From an uncultured Alphaproteobacteria bacterium (lineage in GTDB: Bacteria > Pseudomonadota > Alphaproteobacteria > HIMB59 > GCA-002718135): a DNA stretch of 54,959 nt. Position 1 is the stretch's first letter; the number at the start of each line of letters is the position of its first letter. Both the position numbers and the translations under genes were made by a program. Below are positions 1 through 8,792 of the stretch, piece after piece. Location: positions 1 through 54,959 of the forward strand of contig CACGDO010000002.1 of the NCBI GenBank assembly GCA_902571865.1, written 5' to 3'. The notes beneath the pieces are model-generated. The model did not search any database, was not told where the DNA came from, and saw only the letters and a list, made by a program, of their open reading frames with translations.

Positions 1-296
1 CAATATATAACCATAAAAAAACCAGCATTTTTGAAAATATAGGCCTACAAGACATTTCAAGTCATGTAAATTTTAGTGAATTAATTGAAATAGCAAAACA
101 AAATAAATTACAAATAAACGAATTTGTTTCACAAAGAGATTTTTTAAAAAAATATGGAATATTAGAACGAAAGCAAAAATTGCTAACTAAAAATTCAAAT
201 TTAAATAAAAATTTATTGGAAGAAGAAGTGGATAGATTAATTAATGTTGATAGGATGGGAAACCTATTTAAGTGTCTTGTTGTTTCTAACTTATGA
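1..296 (+). CDS. C-terminal end of MidA-family SAM-dependent methyltransferase (partial)
   Basis: The frame is open from the window edge (codons start at base 3) to TGA at 294-296. The roughly 97 visible residues include a stretch reading SSHVNFSELIEIAKQNKL, then FVSQRDFL, GILERKQKL and a final RMGNLFKCLVVS. This matches the C-terminus of the MidA/NDUFAF7 (COG1565, DUF185) methyltransferases, which in mitochondria methylate an arginine of a complex I subunit. The catalytic Rossmann part lies outside the window. The stop overlaps the next start (ATGA), so the two genes are probably cotranscribed. The family call rests on remembered C-terminal motifs only. Confidence 0.8.
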   Translation, partial: IYNHKKTSIFENIGLQDISSHVNFSELIEIAKQNKLQINEFVSQRDFLKKYGILERKQKLLTKNSNLNKNLLEEEVDRLINVDRMGNLFKCLVVSNL

Positions 297-1057
297 TTAT
301 TAAAAATTATTTTACACATGCAAAAACTAAATCTTTTGTTAGAGCTGGTTTTTTTACTAGAAATGGTGGAGTATCAAAAAAAGAAAACTATTCACTAAAC
401 TGTAGCTTAAACCGCAAAGATACTAAAGTTAATGTAAATAAAAATATTGATATTTGTCTAAAAAATTTAAATATCAAAAAAAATATTAAATTTATTAGTC
501 AAATACATTCCAACAACATTGTAGAAATTAAACAAAAAAATATAGGTAAAAAATATTCTGGAGACGGGTTAATCACGAGCAGTAAGCAAATAGCTTTAGG
601 CATTTTAACAGCAGATTGCTGTCCAATTTTTATTTTTGATAAAAATAAAAGATATATTTGCGCCCTTCACTCAGGCTGGAAAGGTGCATTAAAGAATATA
701 GCTGCAAAAGGTATAGAATATTTTGTTAAACAAAAAATAATTAAAAAAAATATTGTTGTTCTTATTGGTCCTTGTTTGAGTTTTAAAAACTTTGAAGTAT
801 CAAAAGACTTTAAAAGTAAGTTTATAAGAAAAAATAAAAAATACTCTATTTTCTTCAAATACAAAAATAAAAATAAAGATTTATTTAATTTAAGAAGATT
901 GATTAACTTTCAATTTAAGGAATTGGGTATTAAAAATATATATAATATTAACAAAGATACCTTCTCAAATAAGAGAGTTTTTTTTAGCCATCGTAGGGAA
1001 TCACAAAAATTTAGAGATACTGGAAGAATGCTCAATATCATTGCATTTAATGATTAA
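293..1057 (+). CDS. pgeF: Laccase-domain protein of the YfiH/PgeF (LACC1) family
   Basis: 254 residues, full length for the family. Visible motifs are QIHSNN (70-75), TADCCP (106-111), HSGWKG (126-131) and IGPC (158-161). In this family H72, C109 and H126 would form the zinc/copper site. The E. coli member has been described as a peptidoglycan-editing factor that prevents L-Ser misincorporation. LACC1 relatives act as purine nucleoside phosphorylase or adenosine deaminase. The protein is cytoplasmic, with no signal peptide. It starts at the ATG overlapping the midA stop. Neighbours midA and prs are a common alphaproteobacterial context. Lysine and asparagine content is very high, reflecting the AT bias. 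Confidence 0.9.
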   Translation: MIIKNYFTHAKTKSFVRAGFFTRNGGVSKKENYSLNCSLNRKDTKVNVNKNIDICLKNLNIKKNIKFISQIHSNNIVEIKQKNIGKKYSGDGLITSSKQIALGILTADCCPIFIFDKNKRYICALHSGWKGALKNIAAKGIEYFVKQKIIKKNIVVLIGPCLSFKNFEVSKDFKSKFIRKNKKYSIFFKYKNKNKDLFNLRRLINFQFKELGIKNIYNINKDTFSNKRVFFSHRRESQKFRDTGRMLNIIAFND

Positions 1058-1104
1058 TTTTAGTTGATCTATTATTATTCTAATATAGTAATTAATTTGA
1101 TTAT

Positions 1105-2040
1105 ATGAAAATAATCGCCTGTAATAGTAGCAAATCCCTAGCAGAAAAAATTTCTAAACATATTGATGTTCCATTAGCAGATGCCTCTGTAAGAACTTTT
1201 AACGATAGAGAAATATTTGTTGAAATAAACGAAAATATTAGAGGTGAAGATGTTTTTATTATTCAATCTACATCACATCCAGCAAATGATCATTTAATGG
1301 AACTTTTAATCACAATTGATGCTGCAAGAAGAGGGTCAGCAAAAAGGATTACTGCTGTTATCCCTTATTATGGATATGCAAGACAAGATAGAAAGACTGG
1401 GCCTAGAACACCAATCACTGCCAAACTTGTTGCAAATTTAATTACATCCGCGGGCGCTGATAGGGTATTAACAATGGATTTGCATGCTGGTCAAATTCAA
1501 GGTTTTTTTGACATTCCTTTAGATAATATTTTTTCTGTAAGACCGATAATCGATGATGTTAAAGAAAAATTTAATGGAAATAAAGATTTAGTTGTTGCTT
1601 CACCTGATGTTGGCGGTGTTGTTAGGGCTAGAGCTTTTGCTAAGAGGTTAGAGGCTGGACTAGCAATTGCTGATAAAAGAAGAGAAAAAGCTGGTGAGTC
1701 TGAAGTAATGAATATTATTGGAGATGTAAAAGATAAAACTTGTATCTTACTAGATGATATAGCTGACTCTGCAGGCACGTTATGTAATGCTGCAGAAGCT
1801 CTTAGTAAAAATGGGGCTAAAGAAATTTATTCTTATATTGTGCATGGAGTATTATCTGGAGATGCGCTTAAAAAGATTGAAAATTCAAGCATAAAAGAAT
1901 TGGTCTTAACAGATACAATTGAGCCTTCTAAAGAGGTAAAAAGCACAAAAAACATTAGACATATTAGTATTGCTCCTTTAATGGGTGATGCGATTAAAAG
2001 GATTAACACTGATACTTCAGTGTCTGCCCTTTTCGATTAA
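1105..2040 (+). CDS. prs: Ribose-phosphate pyrophosphokinase (PRPP synthetase)
   Basis: Makes PRPP from ribose 5-phosphate and ATP, feeding nucleotide, histidine and tryptophan synthesis. 311 residues, the normal class I length. Motifs in order are FNDREIFVE (about 32-40), [10 protein letters not shown] (88-97), [11 protein letters not shown] (125-135), the flexible-loop KRREKAGE (191-198) and the PRPP-binding [10 protein letters not shown] (216-225). Position 222, usually Thr in the DxxxTGGT-type loop, reads Ser here (DSAGT), a tolerated variant seen in alphaproteobacteria. A 47-base AT-rich gap follows pgeF, so it may have its own promoter. rplY follows 12 bases downstream. Confidence 0.97.
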   Translation: MKIIACNSSKSLAEKISKHIDVPLADASVRTFNDREIFVEINENIRGEDVFIIQSTSHPANDHLMELLITIDAARRGSAKRITAVIPYYGYARQDRKTGPRTPITAKLVANLITSAGADRVLTMDLHAGQIQGFFDIPLDNIFSVRPIIDDVKEKFNGNKDLVVASPDVGGVVRARAFAKRLEAGLAIADKRREKAGESEVMNIIGDVKDKTCILLDDIADSAGTLCNAAEALSKNGAKEIYSYIVHGVLSGDALKKIENSSIKELVLTDTIEPSKEVKSTKNIRHISIAPLMGDAIKRINTDTSVSALFD

Positions 2041-2052
2041 ACTTTTTATTTT

Positions 2053-2730
2053 ATGAATGATTTTAAAGCGATAGAAAGAAATAAAGACATTGGTTCAAAT
2101 CATAGTCTTTTGATAAAAGGATTAGTACCTGGTATTATTTATGGCAAGGGAACTGAACCTAAGAAAATCGCTTTAGAAGATAAAATAATCAAAAAATTAA
2201 TGGGTACTGGTTCTTTTTATTCAACAATCATTGATCTTGATGTTGATGGAAAGAAAGAAAAAATACTTCCTAAACAATTACAATATCATCCTGTAAGTGA
2301 TCAACTTATACATTTTGATTTTCTAAGAGTTCAAGAGAATACAAAAGTAAATGTTGAAATTCCAGTTGAGTTTTTAAATCAAGATAAATGTCCTGGTTTG
2401 AAAAAAGGAGGAGTTTTAAATACTGTTAGAAGACTAGTTGAACTAACATGTAATGCTAATAATATACCTAGCAAACTAGAATTTGACTTAATTGAAAGTG
2501 AAATAGGTGATGCAGTTAAAATTAGCAATATTAAACTACCTGAGGGAGTTGCTCCTACTATATCAGATAGAGATTTCGTAATAGCTACTTTAGTTCCGCC
2601 AACTGTAGAAGTTGAAACTAAAACTGAAGAAACAACTGAAGAAGGTGCGGCAGAAGGTGGTGAAGAGAAATCAGAAGAAAAGAAGGAAGAATCATCTGAT
2701 AATAAAGAAGAAAATAAAGAATCTAAGTAA
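2053..2730 (+). CDS. rplY: 50S ribosomal protein L25 (Ctc/TL5 type)
   Basis: 225 residues: an N-terminal 5S-rRNA-binding L25 domain (about 1-95), the TL5-type C-terminal beta domain (about 96-185), and a Glu/Lys-rich acidic tail from about residue 190 to the end (TEETTEEGAAEGGEEKSEEK onward). This long form is usual in alphaproteobacteria, whereas the E. coli protein has only the first domain. It sits in the conserved prs-rplY-pth-ychF block and starts at ATG 2053. The tail is low-complexity and is probably disordered. Confidence 0.95.
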   Translation: MNDFKAIERNKDIGSNHSLLIKGLVPGIIYGKGTEPKKIALEDKIIKKLMGTGSFYSTIIDLDVDGKKEKILPKQLQYHPVSDQLIHFDFLRVQENTKVNVEIPVEFLNQDKCPGLKKGGVLNTVRRLVELTCNANNIPSKLEFDLIESEIGDAVKISNIKLPEGVAPTISDRDFVIATLVPPTVEVETKTEETTEEGAAEGGEEKSEEKKEESSDNKEENKESK

Positions 2731-2751
2731 CTTTACTTTATATTTCATTAT

Positions 2752-3312
2752 ATGTTTTTAATTTGTGGACTTGGGAACCCAGGTGTAAATTATAAAAATA
2801 CAAGACATAATGTAGGTTTCCATTTAGCGGATAATATAATCTCATATTTTAATTTTGATAAAATCAAAGAAGATAAAATAAAAGAATTATATTCAGGTCT
2901 AATAAATAATCAAAAAATCTTTGTGTTAAAACCTCTTACATTCATGAATTTATCTGGAAAAGCTGTTTCAGAAATTATAAATTTTTATAAAATAAATTTA
3001 GAGCATACTTTTGTTATACATGATGACCTAGATTTAGAATTATCCAAAGTAAAAATAAAACAAGGCGGTGGAAACGGAGGTCATAATGGGTTGGAAAGTA
3101 TTGACCAATTTATAGGAGAAAATTATTTTAGAATACGTATTGGAATTGATCATCCTGGGCATAAAGATTTAGTTTCAAGTTATGTTTTAAATAAATTCTC
3201 AAAATCAGAAGAAGAAATAATAAATAAAAAGATTGATAAAATGGTTAAAAATATAGAATTAATATTTTCAGATATTCCTCTATTTTTAACAAAAATAAGT
3301 GAGCAAAATTAA
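2752..3312 (+). CDS. pth: Peptidyl-tRNA hydrolase
   Basis: Cleaves peptidyl-tRNA released from stalled ribosomes to recycle tRNA. 186 residues, typical. The N-terminus has GLGNPG (6-11) and the catalytic TRHNVGFH segment with H19. FMNLSGK (N66) and IHDDLDLE (H90, D91, D92) supply the other active-site residues, and GGGNGGHNGL follows. It lies directly between rplY and ychF on the same strand with 2 bases to ychF, as in many proteobacteria. Confidence 0.97.
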   Translation: MFLICGLGNPGVNYKNTRHNVGFHLADNIISYFNFDKIKEDKIKELYSGLINNQKIFVLKPLTFMNLSGKAVSEIINFYKINLEHTFVIHDDLDLELSKVKIKQGGGNGGHNGLESIDQFIGENYFRIRIGIDHPGHKDLVSSYVLNKFSKSEEEIINKKIDKMVKNIELIFSDIPLFLTKISEQN

Positions 3313-3314
3313 TT

Positions 3315-4415
3315 ATGGGATTTAAGTGTGGGATAGTTGGATTACCAAATGTTGGTAAATCCACTTTATTCAATGCGCTTACCCAATCAAATAAAGCGGA
3401 AGCTGCAAATTATCCATTTGCAACTATTGAACCAAATATAGGAAGAGTTGCAGTGCCCGATGACAGATTAGACAAACTTGCAATCATTGGAAAGAGTGAA
3501 AAAATAATTCCTTCCTTTATGGATTTTGTTGATATTGCAGGATTAGTAAAAGGAGCCTCACAAGGAGAAGGTTTAGGGAATAAATTTTTAGGACATGTAA
3601 GAGAAGTTGATGCAATAGCACATGTTGTTAGATGCTTTGAAGATACTAATATTACTCATGTATCATCAAAAATTGATCCATTAGATGATATTGAAACAAT
3701 AAATTTAGAATTGCAATTGGCTGATCTTGAAAGCTTAAATAATAAAAAAACTAGTTTAGAAAAAAAATTGAAAGCAAACGATAAAGAAGCTAAACATCAA
3801 TTTGAGATAATAAATAAAATCTTACAAATACTAGATGCTAATAGTATCTTAACAATTGAGGAATTTGCTAGTAATGAAATTGACTTTGTAAATAATCTTA
3901 ACTTAATTAGTCTAAAGCCAACTATGTACATATGTAATGTAGATGAAGAATCGATTCATACTGGAAACGAATTATCAAAAAAAGTCATCGAGTTTGCCAA
4001 AAAAAATAATCATTCTGTAGTTTTAATCTCTGCATCAATAGAAGCACAAATAGCAGAATTAGATAATGAAGAAGAAAAACTTGAATTTCTTAAAGAACTT
4101 AATTTAGATCAAACAACATTGAATAAGGTTATAAAATCAGGATATGAACTTTTAGGTTTGATAAACTATTTTACATGTGGTCCAAAAGAAACAAGATCAT
4201 GGACAATAAAAAAAGAAACACTTGCACCTCAAGCTGCTGGAAAAATTCACACTGATTTTGAAAAAGGATTTATTAGAGCAGAGACTGTTTCCTATGTAGA
4301 CTATATAGAAAATAATGGTGATGTTGGAAGTAGAGATTCAGGAAAGCTAAGACAAGAAGGTAAAGATTATATCGTCAAAGATGGTGATGTAATGAACTTT
4401 TTATTTAATGTCTAA
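3315..4415 (+). CDS. ychF: Redox-regulated ATPase YchF (Obg-like, OLA1)
   Basis: 366 residues. Walker A GLPNVGKS (9-16) and G3-like DIAG (73-76) are present. The G4 position reads NVDE (208-211) instead of NKxD, the family hallmark that gives ATP rather than GTP preference. A TGS-like C-terminal domain contains TCGPKETRSW and FEKGFIRAE. The family is linked to ribosome function and to redox and stress responses. The stop overlaps the petC stop by 4 bases in a convergent arrangement with no room for a terminator hairpin. Confidence 0.96.
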   Translation: MGFKCGIVGLPNVGKSTLFNALTQSNKAEAANYPFATIEPNIGRVAVPDDRLDKLAIIGKSEKIIPSFMDFVDIAGLVKGASQGEGLGNKFLGHVREVDAIAHVVRCFEDTNITHVSSKIDPLDDIETINLELQLADLESLNNKKTSLEKKLKANDKEAKHQFEIINKILQILDANSILTIEEFASNEIDFVNNLNLISLKPTMYICNVDEESIHTGNELSKKVIEFAKKNNHSVVLISASIEAQIAELDNEEEKLEFLKELNLDQTTLNKVIKSGYELLGLINYFTCGPKETRSWTIKKETLAPQAAGKIHTDFEKGFIRAETVSYVDYIENNGDVGSRDSGKLRQEGKDYIVKDGDVMNFLFNV

Positions 4416-5161
4416 GTGACGTCTCGCCAAAGTCTGTTTTTTGCTAAGTACACAATTGTTCCTAGAATAATAAAGAATAATATTACTTTAATTCCTAAAT
4501 TTTTTCTTTCTTCCATTTCTGGTTCAGCAGCCCAGTGAAGAAAATGTGTTACATCAGCCGATAACTGTTCTGCATTATTATCAGTGCCATCATCATAATC
4601 TACACTTCCATCGGCTATAGGTGCTGGCATAGCTATTTGATTTCCAGCCATCCATTTATTGTACCACATTCCATTACCGACCTCCATTCCCTTTGGAGGC
4701 TCAACATAACCAAGAAGAAGATTATAAATATAATCAACCCCATATTTTCTAGCTTTTGTAATTACACTTAAATCTGGAGGATAAGCTCCATTATTATTTG
4801 CTCTTGCCTCGTTATCATTAGCATATGGATTCACAAATCTGTCTGCTGGTCTAGCCGGTCTTTCAAACATTTCGCCGTCATCGTTTGGACCATCTAATAC
4901 AGTATATTCAGAAGCAATTACTTTTACTTGAGCCTCGGAAAAACCAACATCAATAAGATCTCTGTAATACAGAAGTTTCATTGAATGACATCCTGCACAT
5001 ACTTCTCTATAGACTTTATAGCCCCTTTGAATTGCAGCTCTATCAAAAGTTCCTGTTACACCTTTAAAAGACCAGTCTTGTTTTGGCATTTTTTCAGTAC
5101 TCATTTCTGCAGCAAATAAATTTGAACAGAATAATAAAAAAATAATAAGTAATAGGCGCAT
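4412..5161 (-). CDS. petC: Cytochrome c1 of the bc1 complex
   Basis: 249 residues. A signal peptide covers about residues 1-18 (cleavage near NLFAA), followed by the covalent heme site CAGCH (55-59). The candidate axial Met is in QIAMPAP (M178). One C-terminal membrane anchor lies at about 224-240. The protein receives electrons from the Rieske centre and passes them to soluble or membrane cytochrome c, such as the CycM-type protein at 42610. Last gene of the minus-strand petABC operon. Its ATG abuts the cytochrome b stop with a 1-base overlap. Confidence 0.96.
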   Translation of the reverse strand: MRLLLIIFLLFCSNLFAAEMSTEKMPKQDWSFKGVTGTFDRAAIQRGYKVYREVCAGCHSMKLLYYRDLIDVGFSEAQVKVIASEYTVLDGPNDDGEMFERPARPADRFVNPYANDNEARANNNGAYPPDLSVITKARKYGVDYIYNLLLGYVEPPKGMEVGNGMWYNKWMAGNQIAMPAPIADGSVDYDDGTDNNAEQLSADVTHFLHWAAEPEMEERKNLGIKVILFFIILGTIVYLAKNRLWRDVT

Positions 5162-6453
5162 TATAGATTGGTATCTTTTTGCATTGCTGGCGCAGGCATT
5201 CCTTTTTCTCCTCCACCAATATTAGGGGCTATGTTTTTAGTATAAACATCACTAATACTGAGCGGTAACTTACTTGGCTTCTCTATCCAACCAACAAATG
5301 GTGTAATAATGAAGAAAAAACCAAAGTAGTAAAGTAAACCCACTCTTGCGATTAAAAGATATAAACCCTCAGCTGGAAGCATTCCAACATAACCTAATAC
5401 AAAAAAGTTAACGAAAAAACCCATCATAAACCATTTATATATTGGCCTATAATTACAACTTCTTACCTTTGATCTATCTAACCAAGGTAGAACAAAGAGA
5501 ATTACTATTGCACCAAACATTAGGAGAACTCCTCCCAATTTATCAGGTACTGCTCTTAAAATTGCATAAAAAGGTGCAAGATACCAGTTTGGAACAATGT
5601 GAGCTGGAGTAACAAGTGGATCTGCTGGAATATAATTATCAACTTCAGCCATAAGATTTGGTCCAAAGAATATTACTGCAGAAATAGCAACACCAAAAGC
5701 ACACATAGCTACTGTATCTTTAATTAACATATATGGAAAAAAGTTTACTGAGTCATTGTTAGTTTTAATATCAATCCCATCAGGATTGTTTGATCCATGA
5801 ACGTGAACAGCAGCAACATGTAATCCAACAACACCAAAAATAACAAATGGTAAAACGTAATGAAGAGCAAAGAAACGGTTTAAAGTAGCATTTCCAACAT
5901 TGTAATCACCAAGAAGCCATGTCTTTAATCCCTCACCAATAAATGGAATTGCACTAAATAAATTTGTTATAACTGTAGCTCCCCAATAAGACATTTGTCC
6001 CCACGGTAAAGTGTAACCAAGAAAAGAAGTTGCCATCATTAATAAAAATATGAATACACCTAAAATCCAATTAAGCTCTCTTGGATATTTGTAAGAACCG
6101 AAATACATTGCCCTTACTATATGAATGTAAACTATGATGAAGAAAAAGGCTGCACCATTAGAATGAATATATCGCATTAACCATCCGTAATTGACATCTC
6201 GCATTATTCTTTCAACACTATCAAATGCCATATCAGTATGTGGTGTGTAATTCATTGCAAGAAAAATTCCACTTACAATCATTGTAACAAGTGTAATTGT
6301 TGCCAACGCACCAAAGCTCCAAAAATAATTACAATTCTTAGGCATTGGATAATCGCCGTATTCTTTTTTGAAGTAAGAAATTATTGGTAAACGAAATTCA
6401 ATCCAGTTTAGGACAGGATTTTTAAATTGATGTACTTTTCTATTTTGATCCAT
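5161..6453 (-). CDS. petB: Cytochrome b of the bc1 complex
   Basis: 430 residues with eight or more membrane helices. Four heme-ligand histidines fall at H97, H111, H198 and H212, the standard bacterial positions. Helix ef shows HIVPNWYLAPFYAILR, so the Qo-site PEWY motif reads PNWY (288-291) with Asn at 289. The codon AAC is clear in the sequence. It oxidises ubiquinol at Qo and reduces quinone at Qi. It lies between the Rieske gene (2-base gap) and cytochrome c1. Length and all other motifs are normal, so the gene looks functional. Confidence 0.97.
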   Translation of the reverse strand: MDQNRKVHQFKNPVLNWIEFRLPIISYFKKEYGDYPMPKNCNYFWSFGALATITLVTMIVSGIFLAMNYTPHTDMAFDSVERIMRDVNYGWLMRYIHSNGAAFFFIIVYIHIVRAMYFGSYKYPRELNWILGVFIFLLMMATSFLGYTLPWGQMSYWGATVITNLFSAIPFIGEGLKTWLLGDYNVGNATLNRFFALHYVLPFVIFGVVGLHVAAVHVHGSNNPDGIDIKTNNDSVNFFPYMLIKDTVAMCAFGVAISAVIFFGPNLMAEVDNYIPADPLVTPAHIVPNWYLAPFYAILRAVPDKLGGVLLMFGAIVILFVLPWLDRSKVRSCNYRPIYKWFMMGFFVNFFVLGYVGMLPAEGLYLLIARVGLLYYFGFFFIITPFVGWIEKPSKLPLSISDVYTKNIAPNIGGGEKGMPAPAMQKDTNL

Positions 6454-6455
6454 AA

Positions 6456-6983
6456 TTATCCAATCTTTATAGTAGTATCATTTAAAAAGGTATAGGGCGG
6501 AACGTCCAAGTTTTTAGGAGCTGGTCCTTTTCTAATTCTTCCAGATGTATCATAGTGTGAACCATGACATGGGCAATACCAGCCATCGTACTCACCTTTC
6601 ATGTCTGAAACTTTCTGACCAAGTGGAACACAACCTAAGTGTGTACATACTCCGACTAAAACTAACCATTCTTCTTTTTGTACTCGATCTGCATCATCTT
6701 GTGGGTCTCGTAGATCGCCAGCCTGAACCATTTTTGCAGCTTCAATCTCATCTTTTGTTCTCTTCTTTATAAAAACTGGTTTTCCTCGCCATTTTATTGT
6801 TATACTTTGACCTTCTTCGATAGCACTAATATCGACTTCGGTTGATCCTGCAGCTAATGTATCTTCTGCTGGACTCATACTTTTTAGAAATGGCCATATA
6901 AATGCAGCTGTTCCAACAGCACCAAGTGTTACAGTGCTAAGTTGTAGGAAATCTCTTCTCTTATTTTTAGGTTTTTTAGCCAT
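6456..6983 (-). CDS. petA: Ubiquinol-cytochrome c reductase Rieske iron-sulfur subunit
   Basis: 175 residues. A twin-arginine-type N-terminus (KNKRRDFLQ, 7-14) is followed by a hydrophobic anchor (about 16-31). The [2Fe-2S] motifs are CTHLGC (113-118) and CPCHGSHYD (137-145), carrying the two Cys and two His ligands. First gene of petABC. Its start is 94 bases from trmL, which is transcribed the other way, so the operon promoter should lie in 6984-7077. Confidence 0.97.
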   Translation of the reverse strand: MAKKPKNKRRDFLQLSTVTLGAVGTAAFIWPFLKSMSPAEDTLAAGSTEVDISAIEEGQSITIKWRGKPVFIKKRTKDEIEAAKMVQAGDLRDPQDDADRVQKEEWLVLVGVCTHLGCVPLGQKVSDMKGEYDGWYCPCHGSHYDTSGRIRKGPAPKNLDVPPYTFLNDTTIKIG

Positions 6984-7077
6984 TTTTTATATTTTTGTTA
7001 TATATGAATTAATAAAAAAAATACTGAATATATATGTGCCAGCGTGACGCAAGTTTTACATAATACAGTATAAATTT
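6984..7077. promoter_or_regulatory. Divergent petABC / trmL intergenic region with a GC-rich patch
   Basis: This 94-base spacer must hold promoters in both directions. It is almost pure A/T except for a GC-rich patch around 7037-7051 that contains GCGTGACGC (7042-7050), an inverted repeat of GCGT around one base. Such a patch stands out in this genome and could be a binding site for a regulator of respiration. No named consensus was matched with confidence. Confidence 0.35.
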
Positions 7078-7530
7078 ATGAGAATTGCACTCTTTGAACC
7101 TGATATTCCTCAAAATGCTGGAAACATTTTTAGATTGGGTGCTTGTCTTGGAATACCTATCGATATCATTGAGCCAGCAGGTTTTATAATTGATGATAAA
7201 CGATTAAAAAGAGCTTCGATGGATTATTTTGATTATCTTGATCTTACAAAACATTTGAGTTGGGAAAAATTTAAAGAATGGTCAAAAGAAAATTCTTATA
7301 GATTAATTTTACTTACAACAAAAAGTCAAAAAAGTTATTTTGATTATAAATTTCAATCAAATGATATTATTTTATTTGGAAGAGAAAGTGCAGGAGTACC
7401 TGAGTATGTTCACGACTCTGTTAATGAAAGATTAACCATACCCATGATTGATGGTCCACGATCAATTAATCTTAGTAGTTCTGTGGCTATTGTTGCTGGT
7501 GAAATGTTAAGGCAATTAAAATTAAGTTAA
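7078..7530 (+). CDS. trmL: tRNA (cytidine/uridine-34 2'-O)-methyltransferase (SPOUT family)
   Basis: 150 residues, normal for TrmL. It methylates the wobble ribose of tRNA-Leu isoacceptors using SAM. The N-terminus (IALFEPDIPQNAGNIFRLGA) is characteristic. The SPOUT knot motifs FGRESAGVPE and RSINLSSSVAIVAGE are both intact. The stop overlaps the end of the convergent pirin gene by 9 bases. Confidence 0.95.
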   Translation: MRIALFEPDIPQNAGNIFRLGACLGIPIDIIEPAGFIIDDKRLKRASMDYFDYLDLTKHLSWEKFKEWSKENSYRLILLTTKSQKSYFDYKFQSNDIILFGRESAGVPEYVHDSVNERLTIPMIDGPRSINLSSSVAIVAGEMLRQLKLS

Positions 7531-8379
7531 GCTTCCCATCTTGCCATCTTGATAGTCCAGCATAGCTTGTTTTATTTCACCCTCAGTGTTGGTAACAAAG
7601 GGACCATAACGTGCAACAGGTTCTTGCAGAGGTTTACCAGCTAAAATTAAATAAGATCCATTTTCAGATATTGATGTAAGTTGAATTTCATCACTTAATT
7701 GATCAAAATAAATCATATCACCTTTGTTTGCAATTTTATCAAGATCAGAAAATTGTAACTGACCATCAATAATATAAATCATTAAGTTTTGTTCTTTATC
7801 AACATTAAACTTTGTCATATCAGGTTTTGAAAACTGAATATCAAATATAGATACAGGTGAATAAGTTTGAATTTTTGATTTTGTTCCTTTTACTTCACCA
7901 ACAAGAACTTTAATTTCAATATTTTTATTTTCTTCCACTGTTGGAATTGTATCTTTCTTAATGTGTTGATACCAAGGTTTAACTTTTTTATTTTTTCGTG
8001 GAAGGTTAACCCAGATTTGTAATCCTTGCATGATACCGCCACTCTTCTTAAATTTATCCGTTACTAATTCAGAGTGAATTAAACCTGATCCAGTTGTCAT
8101 CCATTGTACATCACCAGTTTCAATTTCTGCTTGTCCCCCAAATGAATCTCTGTGTTCTACTTCACCACCAAGCATGTATGTAATTGCCTCAAATCCGCAA
8201 TGAGGATGAGCTGGTACACCAGTTGCACCTCCAGGCTCATAATTAATTGGACCAAAATGATCAAAAAGAAGGAATGGATCGTTTTCTCTCATTCCTGGAA
8301 CTGGAAAAGCTCTAGTAACTGGGATTCCATCACCCTCAAAAGTCTTCATACATTGTTTAATTTCTAATGCTTTTCTCAT
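7522..8379 (-). CDS. Pirin family protein (bicupin)
   Basis: 285 residues. The N-terminal cupin has FDHFGP, then PAHPHCGFEAITYMLGGEVE. The likely metal-site residues are H58, H60, H102 and E104, by analogy with human pirin and E. coli YhhW. Position 61 is Cys where Arg is common (PHRGFE). Family members are nuclear or cytoplasmic metal-binding proteins and some show quercetin 2,3-dioxygenase activity. The biological role here is unknown. It lies beside the zinc island, but pirins bind iron or other metals, so a functional link is only a guess. Confidence 0.85.
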   Translation of the reverse strand: MRKALEIKQCMKTFEGDGIPVTRAFPVPGMRENDPFLLFDHFGPINYEPGGATGVPAHPHCGFEAITYMLGGEVEHRDSFGGQAEIETGDVQWMTTGSGLIHSELVTDKFKKSGGIMQGLQIWVNLPRKNKKVKPWYQHIKKDTIPTVEENKNIEIKVLVGEVKGTKSKIQTYSPVSIFDIQFSKPDMTKFNVDKEQNLMIYIIDGQLQFSDLDKIANKGDMIYFDQLSDEIQLTSISENGSYLILAGKPLQEPVARYGPFVTNTEGEIKQAMLDYQDGKMGSLT

Positions 8380-8420
8380 TTGTGTTTTAAAATTATAATA
8401 AAAAATATATAGGTGAAATT

Positions 8421-8504
8421 ATGAAAAATCAAAATCCAAACCCTCCAAAGTGTGGCTGCAGTTGTAGCTGTTGTTGTACTTGTGAAGGTGGAGATTGCTG
8501 TTAA
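8421..8504 (+). CDS. 27-residue cysteine-rich peptide, metallothionein-like in composition
   Basis: ATG at 8421 is preceded by AGGTG (8411-8415), a good ribosome-binding site 5 bases upstream, and TAA lies at 8502-8504. The peptide is Asn/Pro-rich for ten residues, then has nine Cys at 11, 13, 15, 17, 18, 19, 21, 26 and 27, in CxC, CCC and CC groupings with Gly, Ser and Thr between. One third Cys in an AT-rich genome, where TGT/TGC codons are costly, points to selection. Soft-metal (Zn, Cu, Cd) binding or storage is the natural guess given the zinc genes that follow. A peptide natural-product precursor is the alternative. No homologue is recognised. Confidence 0.6.
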   Translation: MKNQNPNPPKCGCSCSCCCTCEGGDCC

Positions 8505-8527
8505 TAATATATTCTAAATTAAACAAT

Positions 8528-8782
8528 CTAATGGGTGTGGTTTGTTAGATTATTAATATCTGACTCCTGTATTTCTTCTATTGATTTCGCTACTCGCCAA
8601 TTTTTCATTGATCCGTCTTCATTTCTTGCAGTAATAACAGTTTCAATCGGAGGACAATCGGGCTCATGACAACTGAGCTCAGCAATACTTATTATAGTAT
8701 TTTCTGATAATTTATATTTCTTGGAAATTAGATGTTTGAGATTTCTTATTTTTTCAACATTTTGAGTTTTACGATTAAACAT
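8528..8782 (-). CDS. Small conserved-looking protein with CHEPDCPP motif, zinc-island member
   Basis: 84 residues. The middle reads SIAELSCHEPDCPPIETVIT, with candidate metal ligands C38, H39 and C43, followed by a TARNEDGSMKNWRVAKS segment. It ends in NHTH. No enzyme family is recognised. Similar short proteins are, from memory, found next to COG0523 GTPases in other alphaproteobacteria, but I cannot verify this. It is the last gene of the minus-strand run cobW-WD40-this gene, with 10 bases after the WD40 start, which suggests cotranscription and a role in metal delivery. Function is unknown. Confidence 0.7.
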   Translation of the reverse strand: MFNRKTQNVEKIRNLKHLISKKYKLSENTIISIAELSCHEPDCPPIETVITARNEDGSMKNWRVAKSIEEIQESDINNLTNHTH

Positions 8783-8792
8783 ATTTTCTCCT

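Noticed and set aside
1058-1104. Promoter hexamers before prs
   Set aside because: The spacer is nearly pure A/T, so -10-like strings occur by chance, and no properly spaced -35 was found.
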